Shown here: positions 51,493-59,599 of the stretch, one piece after another
Layout of the letters: each line of letters starts with the position of its first letter
Position numbering within the stretch: the stretch's first letter is position 1
Origin: an uncultured Nocardioides sp.
GTDB lineage: Bacteria > Actinomycetota > Actinomycetes > Propionibacteriales > Nocardioidaceae
DNA length: 64,000 bases
Direction: 5' to 3'
Assembly (NCBI RefSeq): GCF_947488025.1
Contig: NZ_CANKYS010000012.1
Coordinates: forward strand, 92,066-156,065
The notes under the pieces: generated by a model
Databases searched by the model: none
Seen by the model: the letters and a program-made list of their open reading frames with translations, nothing else
Told to the model about the DNA's origin: nothing
Program-made: the position numbers and the translations under genes

Positions 51493-52482
51493 TCAGCCGC
51501 GCCCGTGCGGGGTGTGCCAGCCCGACTCGTCCGGGCCGGCCGGGACGATCTGGGTGGGGTTGATGTCGGTGTGGACGACGTAGTAGTGCTGCTTGATCTG
51601 CTCGAAGTCGACCTCGTCGGCGAAGCCGGGGGTCTGGAAGAGGTCGCGGGCGTAGCCCCAGAGGTTCGGCATCTCGGTCAGCTTGTTGCGGTTGCACTTG
51701 AAGTGCCCGTGGTAGACGGCGTCGAAGCGGACCAGCGTGGTGAAGAGCCGTACGTCGGCCTCGGTGATCGCCGCACCCATCAGGTAGCGGCGGTCGGCCA
51801 GGCGCTCCTCGAGCCAGTCGAGCGTGGTGAACAGCCGGTCGTACGCGTCCTCGTAGGCCTCCTGCGAGCCGGCGAAGCCGCAGCGGTAGACGCCGTTGTT
51901 GACCTCGGTGAAGACCCGCTTCATCACCGACTCCATCTCCTCGCGGACGTCGGCGGGCCAGAGGTCGGGGGCGTCGGGGCGCTGGTGCTCGCGCCACTCG
52001 AACGACAGGTCGTGGGTGATCTGCGGGAAGTCGTTGGTCACGACCTTGCCCGACTCGACCTCGACGATCGCCGGCACCGTGATGCCGCGCGGGTAGTCGG
52101 GCTCGCGGGCGAAGTAGGCCTCCTGCAGGCGCTCGATCCCGAGCACGGGGTCGCGGCCGCCCTCGTCGAGGTCGAAGGTCCAGCTGCGGGCGTCGTGCGT
52201 GGGCCCCGGGGCGCCCCAGGAGATGACGTCCTCGAGGCCGAGGAGCGTGCGGACGATGATCGAGCGGTGCGCCCACGGGCAGGCACGCGCGGCGACGAGC
52301 CGGTAGCGGCCGGGCTCGGCCTGCCAGACGGGCACGTCGCGCGGGCTGTCCTTCGACCCGCTGGGGAACTGCTCGTCCAGCGGGTCCGCGGAGCGCTCCC
52401 CCGCCAGCACCCGGTCGGGGAGGTAGGACATGTCGCGCTCGAAGGGCTTGCCCTTGGTGGTGTACGTCGCCGTGTCGTTCAC
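51493..52482 (-). CDS. glutathionyl-hydroquinone-reductase-like GST family protein
   Basis: 329 residues of the Xi-class GST/YqjG family. The thioredoxin-like domain carries the catalytic ACPWAHR motif near residue 68, with TVPAIVEVESGKVVTND afterwards. The helical domain has YRCGFAGSQEAYEDAYDRLF and DVRLFTTLVRFDAVYHGHFKCN. Members reduce glutathionyl-hydroquinones; actinobacteria generally use mycothiol, so the thiol used here is uncertain. GTG 52482 is supported by TATGGT 6 nt upstream (leaderless); no Shine-Dalgarno is present. Confidence 0.9.
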   Translation of the reverse strand: MNDTATYTTKGKPFERDMSYLPDRVLAGERSADPLDEQFPSGSKDSPRDVPVWQAEPGRYRLVAARACPWAHRSIIVRTLLGLEDVISWGAPGPTHDARSWTFDLDEGGRDPVLGIERLQEAYFAREPDYPRGITVPAIVEVESGKVVTNDFPQITHDLSFEWREHQRPDAPDLWPADVREEMESVMKRVFTEVNNGVYRCGFAGSQEAYEDAYDRLFTTLDWLEERLADRRYLMGAAITEADVRLFTTLVRFDAVYHGHFKCNRNKLTEMPNLWGYARDLFQTPGFADEVDFEQIKQHYYVVHTDINPTQIVPAGPDESGWHTPHGRG

Positions 52483-52488
52483 ACTTCA

Positions 52489-52494
52489 ACCATA
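52489..52494 (-). promoter_or_regulatory. -10 element TATGGT, leaderless start
   Basis: Minus-strand TATGGT ends 6 nt before GTG 52482, in the 15-nt gap after the aminotransferase gene. Confidence 0.5.
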
Positions 52495-52497
52495 GCC

Positions 52498-53568
52498 TCA
52501 GGGGGCGAAGCGGGCGGCCACCTCCACGACACGGTCGAAGGCCTCGGCCTCGCCGATGCTGACGCGTACGCCGTCGCCGGCGAACGGGCGCACCGAGATC
52601 CCCACCTCACCGCAGGCGGCGGCGAAGTCGAGGGCGCGCTCGCCCAGCGGGAACCAGACGAAGTTGCCCTGCGCGTCCGGGAGGTCCCAGCCCACCTCGC
52701 GCAGCCGGGCGACCAGGTCGGCGCGGCGGGCGACGAGGTCCTCGACGCGCACGAAGAGCTCGGCCTGCGCCTCGAGCGAGGCGATGGCCGCCGCCTGCGC
52801 GACGTGGCTGACGCCGAAGGGCAGCGACACCGCGCGCAGGGCGGCCGCGATCGGTGCGGGAGCGACGGCGTACCCGACCCGGAAGCCGGCGAGGCCGTAG
52901 GCCTTGGAGAAGGTGCGCGTGAGCACGACGTTGTCGTGGCGGCGGTAGGTGGCGATGCCGTCGATGGCGTCGTCCATCCGCACGAACTCGAGGTAGGCCT
53001 CGTCCACCACGACCACCACGTGGGAGGGGACCTTCGCGAGGAAGGCGTCGAGCTCGGCCTGGGTGACGGCCGGGCCGGTCGGGTTGTTGGGCGTGCAGAC
53101 GATGACGACCTTGGTGCGGTCGGTGACCGCCGCAGCCATCGCGTCGAGGTCGTGGCGCCCGTCGACCGTGACCGGCACCTGCACGCTGCGCGCCCCGCCG
53201 GCGGTGACCGCGATGGGGTAGGCCTCGAAGGAGCGCCAGGCGTAGACGACCTCGTCGTCCGGGTCGCAGAAGGCGTTGACGAGCTGGTAGATCAGCGCGA
53301 CCGACCCGGTCGCCGCGGCGAGGTCCTCGGCCGGCACGCCCATCGTCTCGGCGAGCGCCGAGTAGAGGGCGGCGCTGCCCATGTCGGGGTAGCGGTTCAT
53401 CTCCGCCGCCGCCTCGCGGGCCGCCTCGAGCACGCCCGGCAGCGGCGGGTAGGGGTTCTCGTTGGAGGAGAGCTTGTACGACGTCAGCCCGGGGCGGGCG
53501 ACGGGCGGCTTGCCGGCGACGTACGCAGGGATGGCGAGCACGTTGGGCCGGGGCTGGGGAGAGCTCAT
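52498..53568 (-). CDS. pat: aromatic amino acid / histidinol-phosphate-type aminotransferase (Pat-like)
   Basis: 356 residues, fold-type I PLP enzyme. It starts with IPAYVAGKPP and KLSSNENPYPPLPGV, then NRYPDMGSAAL, IVCTPNNPTGPAV, VVDEAYLEF and the PLP Lys in TRTFSKAYGLAGFRVGYA near residue 225. The N-terminal Y-V-x-G-K motif and length resemble the actinobacterial phenylalanine/aromatic aminotransferase Pat rather than the HisC of the his operon; there are no his genes nearby. TAGGGT 6 nt before ATG 53568 indicates a leaderless transcript. Confidence 0.85.
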   Translation of the reverse strand: MSSPQPRPNVLAIPAYVAGKPPVARPGLTSYKLSSNENPYPPLPGVLEAAREAAAEMNRYPDMGSAALYSALAETMGVPAEDLAAATGSVALIYQLVNAFCDPDDEVVYAWRSFEAYPIAVTAGGARSVQVPVTVDGRHDLDAMAAAVTDRTKVVIVCTPNNPTGPAVTQAELDAFLAKVPSHVVVVVDEAYLEFVRMDDAIDGIATYRRHDNVVLTRTFSKAYGLAGFRVGYAVAPAPIAAALRAVSLPFGVSHVAQAAAIASLEAQAELFVRVEDLVARRADLVARLREVGWDLPDAQGNFVWFPLGERALDFAAACGEVGISVRPFAGDGVRVSIGEAEAFDRVVEVAARFAP

Positions 53569-53574
53569 GTCCGC

Positions 53575-53580
53575 ACCCTA
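53575..53580 (-). promoter_or_regulatory. -10 element TAGGGT, leaderless start
   Basis: Minus-strand TAGGGT ends 6 nt before the aminotransferase ATG and contains the TAG stop of the upstream VanZ-family gene. Confidence 0.5.
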
Positions 53581-54165
53581 GTGAGCGAGCGACGTCTCCT
53601 GCGCCGGTGGGCGCGGCGGCCGCCGGTCCCGCCACGGCCTCACCACCGGGAGCAGCACCAGCCCGATGGCGCAGCCGATGCCCGCGCCGAGGACGTTGTC
53701 GACCAGGTCGGTGACGTCGCACGCCCGGTCGAGGCGGGCGAGCTGGAGCTGCGTGAGCTCGATGGCGAGGCTGTACGCCGCCAGCGCGGCGAGACCGACG
53801 GGCGCGAGCACCAGGCCCGCCCACCACCGTCCGACCGCCAGCACCAAGAACACGCCGGCCGGCACGAAGAGCAGCACGTTGAGGGTGCGCTGGTCGAGGC
53901 CGAGGACCTCGAACGCCGCCCCGGACGGCCCGCCGTAGTCCCACGAACAGGCCTCGCTGCGAGTCTCGGCCGGGACCACGCCCACGTCTGCCCGGGTGGG
54001 CACCAGGGTCACCAGGGCGATCGCGACGAGCGACCACAGCAGGCCGGCGACCGAGACCGCCGATGCGGTGCCCCACCAGCGACGCAGGACCACCGCGAGG
54101 AGCGCGGCGACGACACCGGCGGCGAGGGCGCCGAGCACCATGACGCCCGTGCCTCCGATCGTCAT
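53578..54165 (-). CDS. VanZ-family membrane protein
   Basis: 195 residues with four to five transmembrane helices. The VanZ-like signature region is LNVLLFVPAGVFLVLAVGRW (near residue 95), then YSLAIELTQL and RACDVTDLVDNVLGAGIG. Family members have been linked to glycopeptide tolerance, but most chromosomal copies have no proven function. TACCCT 6 nt before ATG 54165 suggests a leaderless start; a family-A repeat lies just upstream of that promoter. Confidence 0.88.
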   Translation of the reverse strand: MTIGGTGVMVLGALAAGVVAALLAVVLRRWWGTASAVSVAGLLWSLVAIALVTLVPTRADVGVVPAETRSEACSWDYGGPSGAAFEVLGLDQRTLNVLLFVPAGVFLVLAVGRWWAGLVLAPVGLAALAAYSLAIELTQLQLARLDRACDVTDLVDNVLGAGIGCAIGLVLLPVVRPWRDRRPPRPPAQETSLAH

Positions 54166-54171
54166 GCGGGG

Positions 54172-54177
54172 AGGGTA
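54172..54177 (-). promoter_or_regulatory. -10 element TACCCT, leaderless start
   Basis: Minus-strand TACCCT ends 6 nt before the VanZ-family ATG at 54165, with no Shine-Dalgarno. Confidence 0.5.
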
Positions 54178-54199
54178 CGCGGCGTCCCCGCACTCCGTT

Positions 54200-54232
54200 G
54201 GTCGAGGAGGGACGAAGTCCCGTCACGAGACC
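54200..54232. repeat. dispersed variable-stem hairpin repeat (family A), copy 2
   Basis: Identical over 33 bp to 6370-6402 and in the same orientation. It is in the divergent VanZ/holin-like gap and followed 16 bp later by an inverted, different-stem copy. Confidence 0.85.
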
Positions 54233-54248
54233 GCCCAGACCGAGACCG

Positions 54249-54284
54249 GGTCTCGTGACGGGCGCCAGAGCGCCCTCCTCGACC
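54249..54284. repeat. dispersed variable-stem hairpin repeat (family A), copy 3
   Basis: Flank GGTCTCGTGAC, stem GGGCGC-caga-GCGCCC, flank TCCTCGACC, then AGCGG. Opposite orientation to copy 2, so the pair forms a larger inverted repeat of about 85 bp. Confidence 0.85.
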
Positions 54285-54329
54285 AGCGGCCGTCACTCGA
54301 CCAGAGCGCCCACCCGACCCGTCGGTCGC

Positions 54330-54335
54330 TACTGT
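54330..54335 (+). promoter_or_regulatory. -10 element TACTGT, leaderless start
   Basis: TACTGT ends 7 nt before ATG 54343 of the holin-like gene. Confidence 0.5.
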
Positions 54336-54342
54336 CATCCGC

Positions 54343-54729
54343 ATGCGCTTCCTGATGTGGCTGCTCACCTATGCCGCGGGCCTGTCGGTCGCGGCCTGGC
54401 TGCTGGACGGCATCTGGTTCGAGGGCGCGACCAGCGGACAGGCCGAGCTGCAGGACAAGTGGCTCGAGGTGCTGGCCGTGGCGCTCATCCTCGGCCTGGT
54501 GTCGACCTTCATCGAGCCGTTCGTCAAGCTGCTGTCCCTGCCGTTCATCATCCTGACGCTGGGCTTCCTGCTGCTGGTGATCAACGCCGGGATGCTGCTG
54601 TTCACCGCCTGGGTGGCCGACCTCTTCGACCTCGGCTTCCATGTCGACGGCTTCTGGAGCGCGCTCGTCGGCTCGATCATCATCACCGTCGTCGGGTGGG
54701 GCGTCCGCATCGCCCTGCCGGGCGACTGA
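54343..54729 (+). CDS. phage-holin-4-like (YvlD-type) membrane protein
   Basis: 128 residues, four hydrophobic segments. The pattern MRFLMWLLTYAAGLSVAAWLL, then FIEPFVKLLSLPFIILTLGF, then AWVADLFDLGFHVDGFWSALVGS is characteristic of the chromosomal phage_holin_4_2/YvlD family. These are conserved small membrane proteins and not evidence of a prophage. Leaderless-like start. The next gene begins 11 nt later and may be co-transcribed. Confidence 0.88.
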   Translation: MRFLMWLLTYAAGLSVAAWLLDGIWFEGATSGQAELQDKWLEVLAVALILGLVSTFIEPFVKLLSLPFIILTLGFLLLVINAGMLLFTAWVADLFDLGFHVDGFWSALVGSIIITVVGWGVRIALPGD

Positions 54730-54740
54730 CGGCGGGACCG

Positions 54741-55247
54741 GTGCGGGTGCCCGCACTCCCCGCCGCCCGCGAGCCCGGGCGCTACCGGATCGCGCTCGTC
54801 TGCCTCGGCAACATCTGCCGCTCGCCCACCGCGCACGTCGTCCTCGAGAGCCGGCTCGCCGACGCCGGCCTCGCCGACCGTGTCGAGGTGGCGTCGTCCG
54901 GCACGGGCGGCTGGCACGTCGGCAACCCGATGGACCCGCGCGCCGCGGCCACCCTGACGGCCTCCGGCTACGACCCGAGCCGGCACCGCGCCCGGCAGTA
55001 CGACGCGACCTGGCCCGAGGCGTACGACCTCGTGCTCGTGATGGACGAGGCCAACCTCGCCGACGTGGGCGGGCGCAGCGACCGCGTGGGCATGTTCCGC
55101 GACCTCGATCCGGTGGATCCGGGTGGTGCCGTCCCGGACCCGTACTACGGTGGGGACGACGGGTTCGAGGAGGTGCTGGCGATGGTCGAGCGCACGAGCG
55201 ATGCGATCGTGGCGGCCCTGCCGAGCGCTCTCCGGGGCACGGACTGA
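54741..55247 (+). CDS. low-molecular-weight protein-tyrosine phosphatase
   Basis: 168 residues. The P-loop CLGNICRS (CX5R) is near residue 22, and the general-acid Asp is in VPDPYYGGDDGFEEV near residue 133, both in the right places for LMW-PTP. Length is standard once a ~15-residue N-terminal extension is allowed. GTG 54741 is used; GTG 54747 is an alternative. The stop overlaps the next ATG (TGATG). It dephosphorylates Tyr-phosphorylated proteins; the target is unknown. Confidence 0.93.
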   Translation: MRVPALPAAREPGRYRIALVCLGNICRSPTAHVVLESRLADAGLADRVEVASSGTGGWHVGNPMDPRAAATLTASGYDPSRHRARQYDATWPEAYDLVLVMDEANLADVGGRSDRVGMFRDLDPVDPGGAVPDPYYGGDDGFEEVLAMVERTSDAIVAALPSALRGTD

Positions 55248-56110
55248 TGGCTCGCCAGCCGCTGATTGCCAGGCGTGCCGAGGAGCTCCTCGGCACGGCC
55301 GTGGTGGCGACCTCCCCGGTGGCGGGCGGTGACATCGCCACGGCAACACGGCTGCGCCTGTCCAGCGGGCAGACGGCGCTGATGAAGACGCTGCCGCACG
55401 CGCCGGACGGCTTCTTCGAGGCCGAGGCCGCAGGGCTGCGGTGGCTCGCCGAGGTCGAGGGCGGGGTGCCCGTGCCGGAGGTGCTCGCCGCCGCCAGCGA
55501 CTGCGTGGTCCTGGCCTGGGTCGAGCAGAGCCCGAAGACTCCGGTCGAGGCCGCGGTGACCTTCGGCCAGCAGCTGGCCACCACGCACGCCGCCGGCGCC
55601 GACGGCTGGGGGCTCGACCACGACGGCTTCATCGGACGGCTGCCCCTGCCCAACAAGACGGCCGACTCGTGGCCGGAGTTCTACGCCGTGCGCAGGGTCC
55701 TGCCCTACCTCAAGCTGGCCCGCGACCGGGGGGCGATCTCCGAGACCGACGCCGCCTCCGTCGAGGCCGTCGTCGGCCGGTTCACGAGCCTGCTGCCCGA
55801 CGAGGCGCCCGCGCGGCTCCACGGCGACCTGTGGAACGGCAACTGCCTGTGGGGCCAGGACCTCGCCATCCACGTCATCGACCCCGCCGCCCACGGCGGC
55901 CACCGCGAGCTCGACCTGGCGATGCTGCACCTGTTCGGGCTGACGCACCTGCCGCGGGTGATGGCGGCCTACGACGAGGCGCAGCCGCTCGCCGAGGGCT
56001 GGGAGGACCGGCTCGGCATCCACCAGCTGTTCCCGCTGCTCGTGCACGCGTGCATGTTCGGCGGTGGCTACGGCGCCCGCGCCGGGGCGGTCGCGGCTCG
56101 CTACGCCTGA
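55247..56110 (+). CDS. fructosamine-kinase-family protein
   Basis: 287 residues, aminoglycoside-phosphotransferase-like fold. It has MKTLPHAPDGFFEAEAAGLRWL (Lys and alphaC Glu), a SPKTPVEAAVTFGQQLATTH region, the catalytic loop RLHGDLWNGNCLW near residue 190, and VIDPAAHGGHRELDLAML (DxA/DPA metal site). It would phosphorylate ketosamines to repair glycated proteins or amines. ATG 55247 overlaps the phosphatase stop. Fructosamine kinases are often found next to LMW-PTP genes, a pairing with a proposed protein-deglycation role. Confidence 0.9.
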   Translation: MARQPLIARRAEELLGTAVVATSPVAGGDIATATRLRLSSGQTALMKTLPHAPDGFFEAEAAGLRWLAEVEGGVPVPEVLAAASDCVVLAWVEQSPKTPVEAAVTFGQQLATTHAAGADGWGLDHDGFIGRLPLPNKTADSWPEFYAVRRVLPYLKLARDRGAISETDAASVEAVVGRFTSLLPDEAPARLHGDLWNGNCLWGQDLAIHVIDPAAHGGHRELDLAMLHLFGLTHLPRVMAAYDEAQPLAEGWEDRLGIHQLFPLLVHACMFGGGYGARAGAVAARYA

Positions 56111-56116
56111 TCCCGG

Positions 56117-56163
56117 GTCGAGTGCGCTCGCGGTAGTAGTCGCTGCGGGGCCGCGCACTCGAC
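56117..56163. terminator. hairpin after fructosamine-kinase gene
   Basis: GTCGAGTGCGC (56117-56127) pairs perfectly with GCGCACTCGAC (56153-56163) around a 25-nt loop. It starts 6 nt after the stop. Confidence 0.65.
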
Positions 56164-56203
56164 TTCTCAGCACCGCCTCAGGAGCCGGTGGCATCCTTGG
56201 CCC

Positions 56204-56899
56204 GTGACTGAGTCCCGGCCCCGCGTGCTGGTCGTCGACGACGACCGCGCCGTGCGCGACTCGCTGCGCCGGTCGCTGGAGTTCAACGGCTACGAGGTCG
56301 TGCTGGCCGCCGACGGCGCCGAGGGCCTGGTCGCGGTCGGGGCGCAGCACCCCGACGTCGTGGTGGTCGACGTGATGATGCCGCGGCTCGACGGGATCGA
56401 GACGACGCGTGCGCTCCGGGCGGCGGGCAACGACGTACCCATCCTGGTGCTGACCGCGCGCGACGCGGTCGGCGACCGCGTCGAGGGCCTCGACGCCGGC
56501 GCCGACGACTACCTCACCAAGCCGTTCGCGCTGGAGGAGCTGCTGGCCCGGCTCCGCGCGCTGCTGCGCCGCGTCGTGCCCGACGGGGACGGGGAGAGCG
56601 AGGTGCTCTCGTTCTCCGACCTCACCATGGACGTCGGCAGCCGCGACGTCTCCCGCGGGGGGCGCCCGATCGAGCTGACCCGCACCGAGTTCACCCTGCT
56701 CGAGATGTTCCTGCGCCGGCCGCGCCGCGTGCTCGACCGCTCGTTCATCCTCGAGGAGGTCTGGGGCTACGACTTCCCCACGAGCGCCAATTCGCTCGAG
56801 GTCTACGTCGGCTACCTGCGCCGCAAGACGGAGGCAGAGGGCGAGCCGCGGCTGATCCAGACCGTGCGCGGCGTGGGCTACGTGCTGAAGGAATCATGA
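56204..56899 (+). CDS. OmpR-family response regulator, MprA-like
   Basis: 231 residues. Receiver: acidic pocket VVDDDRAVRD, phosphoacceptor Asp in VVDVMMPRLDG near residue 55, TAR and YLTKPF (Lys). The winged-helix effector has LTRTEFTLLEMFLRRP, VLDRSFILEEVWG and the C-terminal IQTVRGVGYVL. It is close in layout to mycobacterial MprA, the envelope-stress regulator. GTG 56204 with CATCCT 6 nt upstream. It is followed by its kinase after 19 nt. Confidence 0.93.
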   Translation: MTESRPRVLVVDDDRAVRDSLRRSLEFNGYEVVLAADGAEGLVAVGAQHPDVVVVDVMMPRLDGIETTRALRAAGNDVPILVLTARDAVGDRVEGLDAGADDYLTKPFALEELLARLRALLRRVVPDGDGESEVLSFSDLTMDVGSRDVSRGGRPIELTRTEFTLLEMFLRRPRRVLDRSFILEEVWGYDFPTSANSLEVYVGYLRRKTEAEGEPRLIQTVRGVGYVLKES

Positions 56900-56918
56900 A
56901 CACCCCACGGGACCCCGC

Positions 56919-58307
56919 ATGAGCACCGCCTGGCCCGACGGGCGCTGGCACTACCGCCGGTCCCTGGCCTCGCGCGTCGCGGTGCTCACCACGATCGCGC
57001 TCGGGCTCTCGATCGCCGTGATGGCGTTCACCGCCTTCGTGGTGATGCGCCAGCAGATGATGAGCTCGCTCGACCAGTCGCTGCTCAACCGCGCGCACAA
57101 GGCGACCGCGTTCACCACCCTGTCGAACATCACCGCGGGTGGGATTCCCGGTTGGGTGCTGGGCGCCGCTGACGTCCGGATCATCTTCATCACCGCCGAG
57201 GGCCAGGCGGTCACCGGCGACGACGTCCCCGACTTCACGCTCGGCCGCCCGGAGTACGAGGTCGCGACCGGCCAGCGCGAGTCCGCGGTGCGCACCCTGG
57301 TGACGAGGGAGGGTGAACGGTTCCGGGTCGCGACCGTGCGGGCCAACAGCGGCTCCGCCCTGATCCTCGCCCAGCCGCTGGCCCCCAACGACCGCACGCT
57401 GGAGAAGCTCGGCGGGGTGCTGTTCGTCTTCGGCGCGCTCGGCGTGCTGGCCGCGCTGCTCGTCGGCTGGCTGGTGGCCCGCAACGGGCTGCGACCCCTG
57501 CGCCGGCTCACCTCCCGGGTCGAGCACATCGCGATGACCGAGGACCTGCGACCGCTGCGCGTCGAGGGTGACGACGAGGTCGCCCGGCTCGCCACCGCCT
57601 TCAACCAGATGCTGCTCGCCCTCGGCGCCTCCCGCGACCGGCAGCGGCGGCTGGTCGCCGATGCCAGCCACGAGCTGCGCACCCCGCTCACCTCGCTGCG
57701 CACCAACCTCGACCTGCTCCGCCAGGCGGAGGGCAACACGGCACTGCCGGCCGAGGCCCGGCTCGAGCTGCTCGACGACGTACGCGGCCAGATCGAGGAG
57801 CTCAGCGCGCTCGTCGGCGACCTGGTCGAGCTCGCGCGCGACGAGCCGACGACCCGGGTGGTCGCCGAGGTGGACCTCGCCGACGTCGTCGAGCGGGCCG
57901 TGACGCGCGTACGCCGCCGCGCTCAGGGCGTGGCGTTCGACGTGGACCTCGACCCGTGGCCGGTCGTCGGCGACGCCAACGGCCTCGAGCGGGCGGTCAC
58001 CAACCTGCTCGACAACGCCGCCAAGTGGAGCCCACCGGAGGGCACTGTCACCGTGCGACTGACCGAGGGCGTGCTCACCGTCGACGACCAGGGCGAGGGC
58101 GTCGCGGAGGCCGACCGGCCGCACGTGTTCGAGCGCTTCTACCGGGCCGAGGAGTCGCGTGCGATGCCCGGCTCCGGGCTCGGCCTGGCCATCGTGCGCC
58201 AGGTGATCGACCGCCACGGCGGCCAGCTCCAGGTCACCGACGCCCCCGGCGGCGGTGCCCGCTTCGCGCTGTGGCTGCCCGGGGTCGCCGCTGTCACGCC
58301 GGGTTAG
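56919..58307 (+). CDS. sensor histidine kinase, MprB-like
   Basis: 462 residues. Two membrane helices (~residues 17-42 and 164-188) bracket an extracellular sensor domain. HAMP comes next, then the dimerisation box VADASHELRTPLTSLRTNL (His near residue 249) and an ATPase domain with NLLDNAAKWSPP, VDDQGEGV and GSGLGLAIVRQV. It phosphorylates the preceding response regulator, probably in response to envelope stress. The 3' end overlaps the convergent pabB stop by 4 nt, so there is no terminator between them. Confidence 0.94.
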   Translation: MSTAWPDGRWHYRRSLASRVAVLTTIALGLSIAVMAFTAFVVMRQQMMSSLDQSLLNRAHKATAFTTLSNITAGGIPGWVLGAADVRIIFITAEGQAVTGDDVPDFTLGRPEYEVATGQRESAVRTLVTREGERFRVATVRANSGSALILAQPLAPNDRTLEKLGGVLFVFGALGVLAALLVGWLVARNGLRPLRRLTSRVEHIAMTEDLRPLRVEGDDEVARLATAFNQMLLALGASRDRQRRLVADASHELRTPLTSLRTNLDLLRQAEGNTALPAEARLELLDDVRGQIEELSALVGDLVELARDEPTTRVVAEVDLADVVERAVTRVRRRAQGVAFDVDLDPWPVVGDANGLERAVTNLLDNAAKWSPPEGTVTVRLTEGVLTVDDQGEGVAEADRPHVFERFYRAEESRAMPGSGLGLAIVRQVIDRHGGQLQVTDAPGGGARFALWLPGVAAVTPG

Positions 58308-59599
58308 TCGAAGACGCGGAGCAGGCGCTCGGCCTTCCACTCCGACTCCGCCCACTCCTCGGCGACGTCGGACTTGACGGTGATGCCGCCGCCCGTGCCG
58401 AGGGTCCAGGTGCCACTGCCGTCGGTCATCAGGGAGCGGATGACGACGCCGAGGTCGGCGGGACCGTCGCCGCTGATCCACCCGAACGCGCCGGCGTACG
58501 CCCCGCGCGGGGTCGACTCGACCTCCTCGATCACCTCCATGGTGCGCAGCTTGGGCGCCCCGGTCATCGAGCCGGCCGGGAAGAGCGCGCGCAGCGCGGC
58601 GACCGTGGAGACGTCGTCGCGCAGCCGCCCGCGCACGGTGGACACCAGCTGGTGCACCGACTCGTAGGTCTCGACCTGCATCAGCGCCGGCACCTCGACC
58701 GACCCGACCTCGCACACCAGCGACAGGTCGTTGCGGAGCAGGTCGACGATCATCAGGTTCTCCGCGCGGGTCTTGGGGTCGCGCGCGAGCCGCTCGCGGT
58801 GGTGCTCGTCCTCGTCCGCGCTCGCCCCGCGCGGGGTGGTGCCCTTGATCGGCTTGGTCTCGAGGTGCCGGTCGGCGGTGACGACGGCGTACCGCTCCGG
58901 CGAGCTCGACAGCAGCCACGCCCGGGCGTCGGCGACGTCGTGCTGGAGGAAGCCGCTGTACGGCGCGGGGTTGAGGTCGCGCAGCCGGAGGTAGGCCGTC
59001 ACCGGGTCGAGGTCGGAGGTGCGGGTGAGGCGGTGGGTGAGGTTGACCTCGTAGGAGTTGCCGGCGTGCAGGTGCTCCTGGACGGTCGCGAACGCGGCGG
59101 CGTACGAACCTGGTGGGGAAGTCTGACGCTTCGAGGCCGTTGCAACCCCCTCCAGGTGACGGACTCCCCGCTCGAGCGGGGAGTCCCCGGAGGGCCCCAC
59201 CGGGGAGTCCCCGGAACGCACGACCTCGTGTTCGAAGACCCGCACCTCCCGCGGACGCATCCAGACGGCGTCGGGGAGGGTCGGGTCGGGGGCCGCGGGC
59301 AGGTCGGTGCGCGCGGCGTAGCCGAGGTAGCCGAACCACTGCTCCCCCGCCGCGATCCGGTCCTCGAGGACGGCGAAGACGTCGTCGCCGACGACGGTGG
59401 AGACGCCGGCCGCGTGCCGGGTGACCTCGCGGCGGGCAGCCGACCACGACAGGGACACGTCGTCCTCGTCGAGCCAGCCGATGATCGACCGGCGGCCCGA
59501 CCACTCGCGCGCGCCCCCGCCGTCGAGCCAGAAGCACCGCTGGTGCTGCGCCGCGACGGACCGGAAGAACTCGACGGGGTCGGCCACCGGGTCCGTCAC
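58304..59599 (-). CDS. pabB: aminodeoxychorismate synthase component I
   Basis: 431 residues, chorismate-utilising (MST) family. Signature parts are LLSSSPERY, KPIKGTTPRG (KPIKGT near residue 255), AENLMIVDLLRNDL, VHQLVSTVRG, FPAGSMTGAPKLR and GAFGWIS, as in PabB. Conversion of chorismate to aminodeoxychorismate for folate is expected. GTG 59599 overlaps the pabA stop (GTGA). The N-terminal half contains a ~35-residue linker (SGDSPVGPSGDSPLERG...) encoded by palindromic DNA that looks inserted. Confidence 0.9.
   Translation of the reverse strand: MTDPVADPVEFFRSVAAQHQRCFWLDGGGAREWSGRRSIIGWLDEDDVSLSWSAARREVTRHAAGVSTVVGDDVFAVLEDRIAAGEQWFGYLGYAARTDLPAAPDPTLPDAVWMRPREVRVFEHEVVRSGDSPVGPSGDSPLERGVRHLEGVATASKRQTSPPGSYAAAFATVQEHLHAGNSYEVNLTHRLTRTSDLDPVTAYLRLRDLNPAPYSGFLQHDVADARAWLLSSSPERYAVVTADRHLETKPIKGTTPRGASADEDEHHRERLARDPKTRAENLMIVDLLRNDLSLVCEVGSVEVPALMQVETYESVHQLVSTVRGRLRDDVSTVAALRALFPAGSMTGAPKLRTMEVIEEVESTPRGAYAGAFGWISGDGPADLGVVIRSLMTDGSGTWTLGTGGGITVKSDVAEEWAESEWKAERLLRVFD
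59161..59214. repeat. palindromic repeats inside pabB
   Basis: Bases 59161-59186 form a perfect 26-bp palindrome centred on CTCGAG. GGGGAGTCCCCGG occurs at 59178-59190 and again at 59202-59214, each nearly palindromic. The block is in frame and encodes a Ser/Gly/Pro-rich linker. Confidence 0.85.

Noticed and set aside
52498..53568. Histidine biosynthesis hisC
   Set aside because: No his genes are nearby, and the N-terminal motif and length fit the actinobacterial aromatic aminotransferase better.
53578..54165. Glycopeptide resistance locus from the VanZ-family gene
   Set aside because: No vanH/A/X/Y or dedicated vanRS genes are adjacent; lone VanZ-family proteins are widespread.
54343..54729. 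Prophage signal from the holin-like gene
   Set aside because: The YvlD/phage_holin_4_2 family is a common chromosomal membrane protein family, and no other phage gene is nearby.
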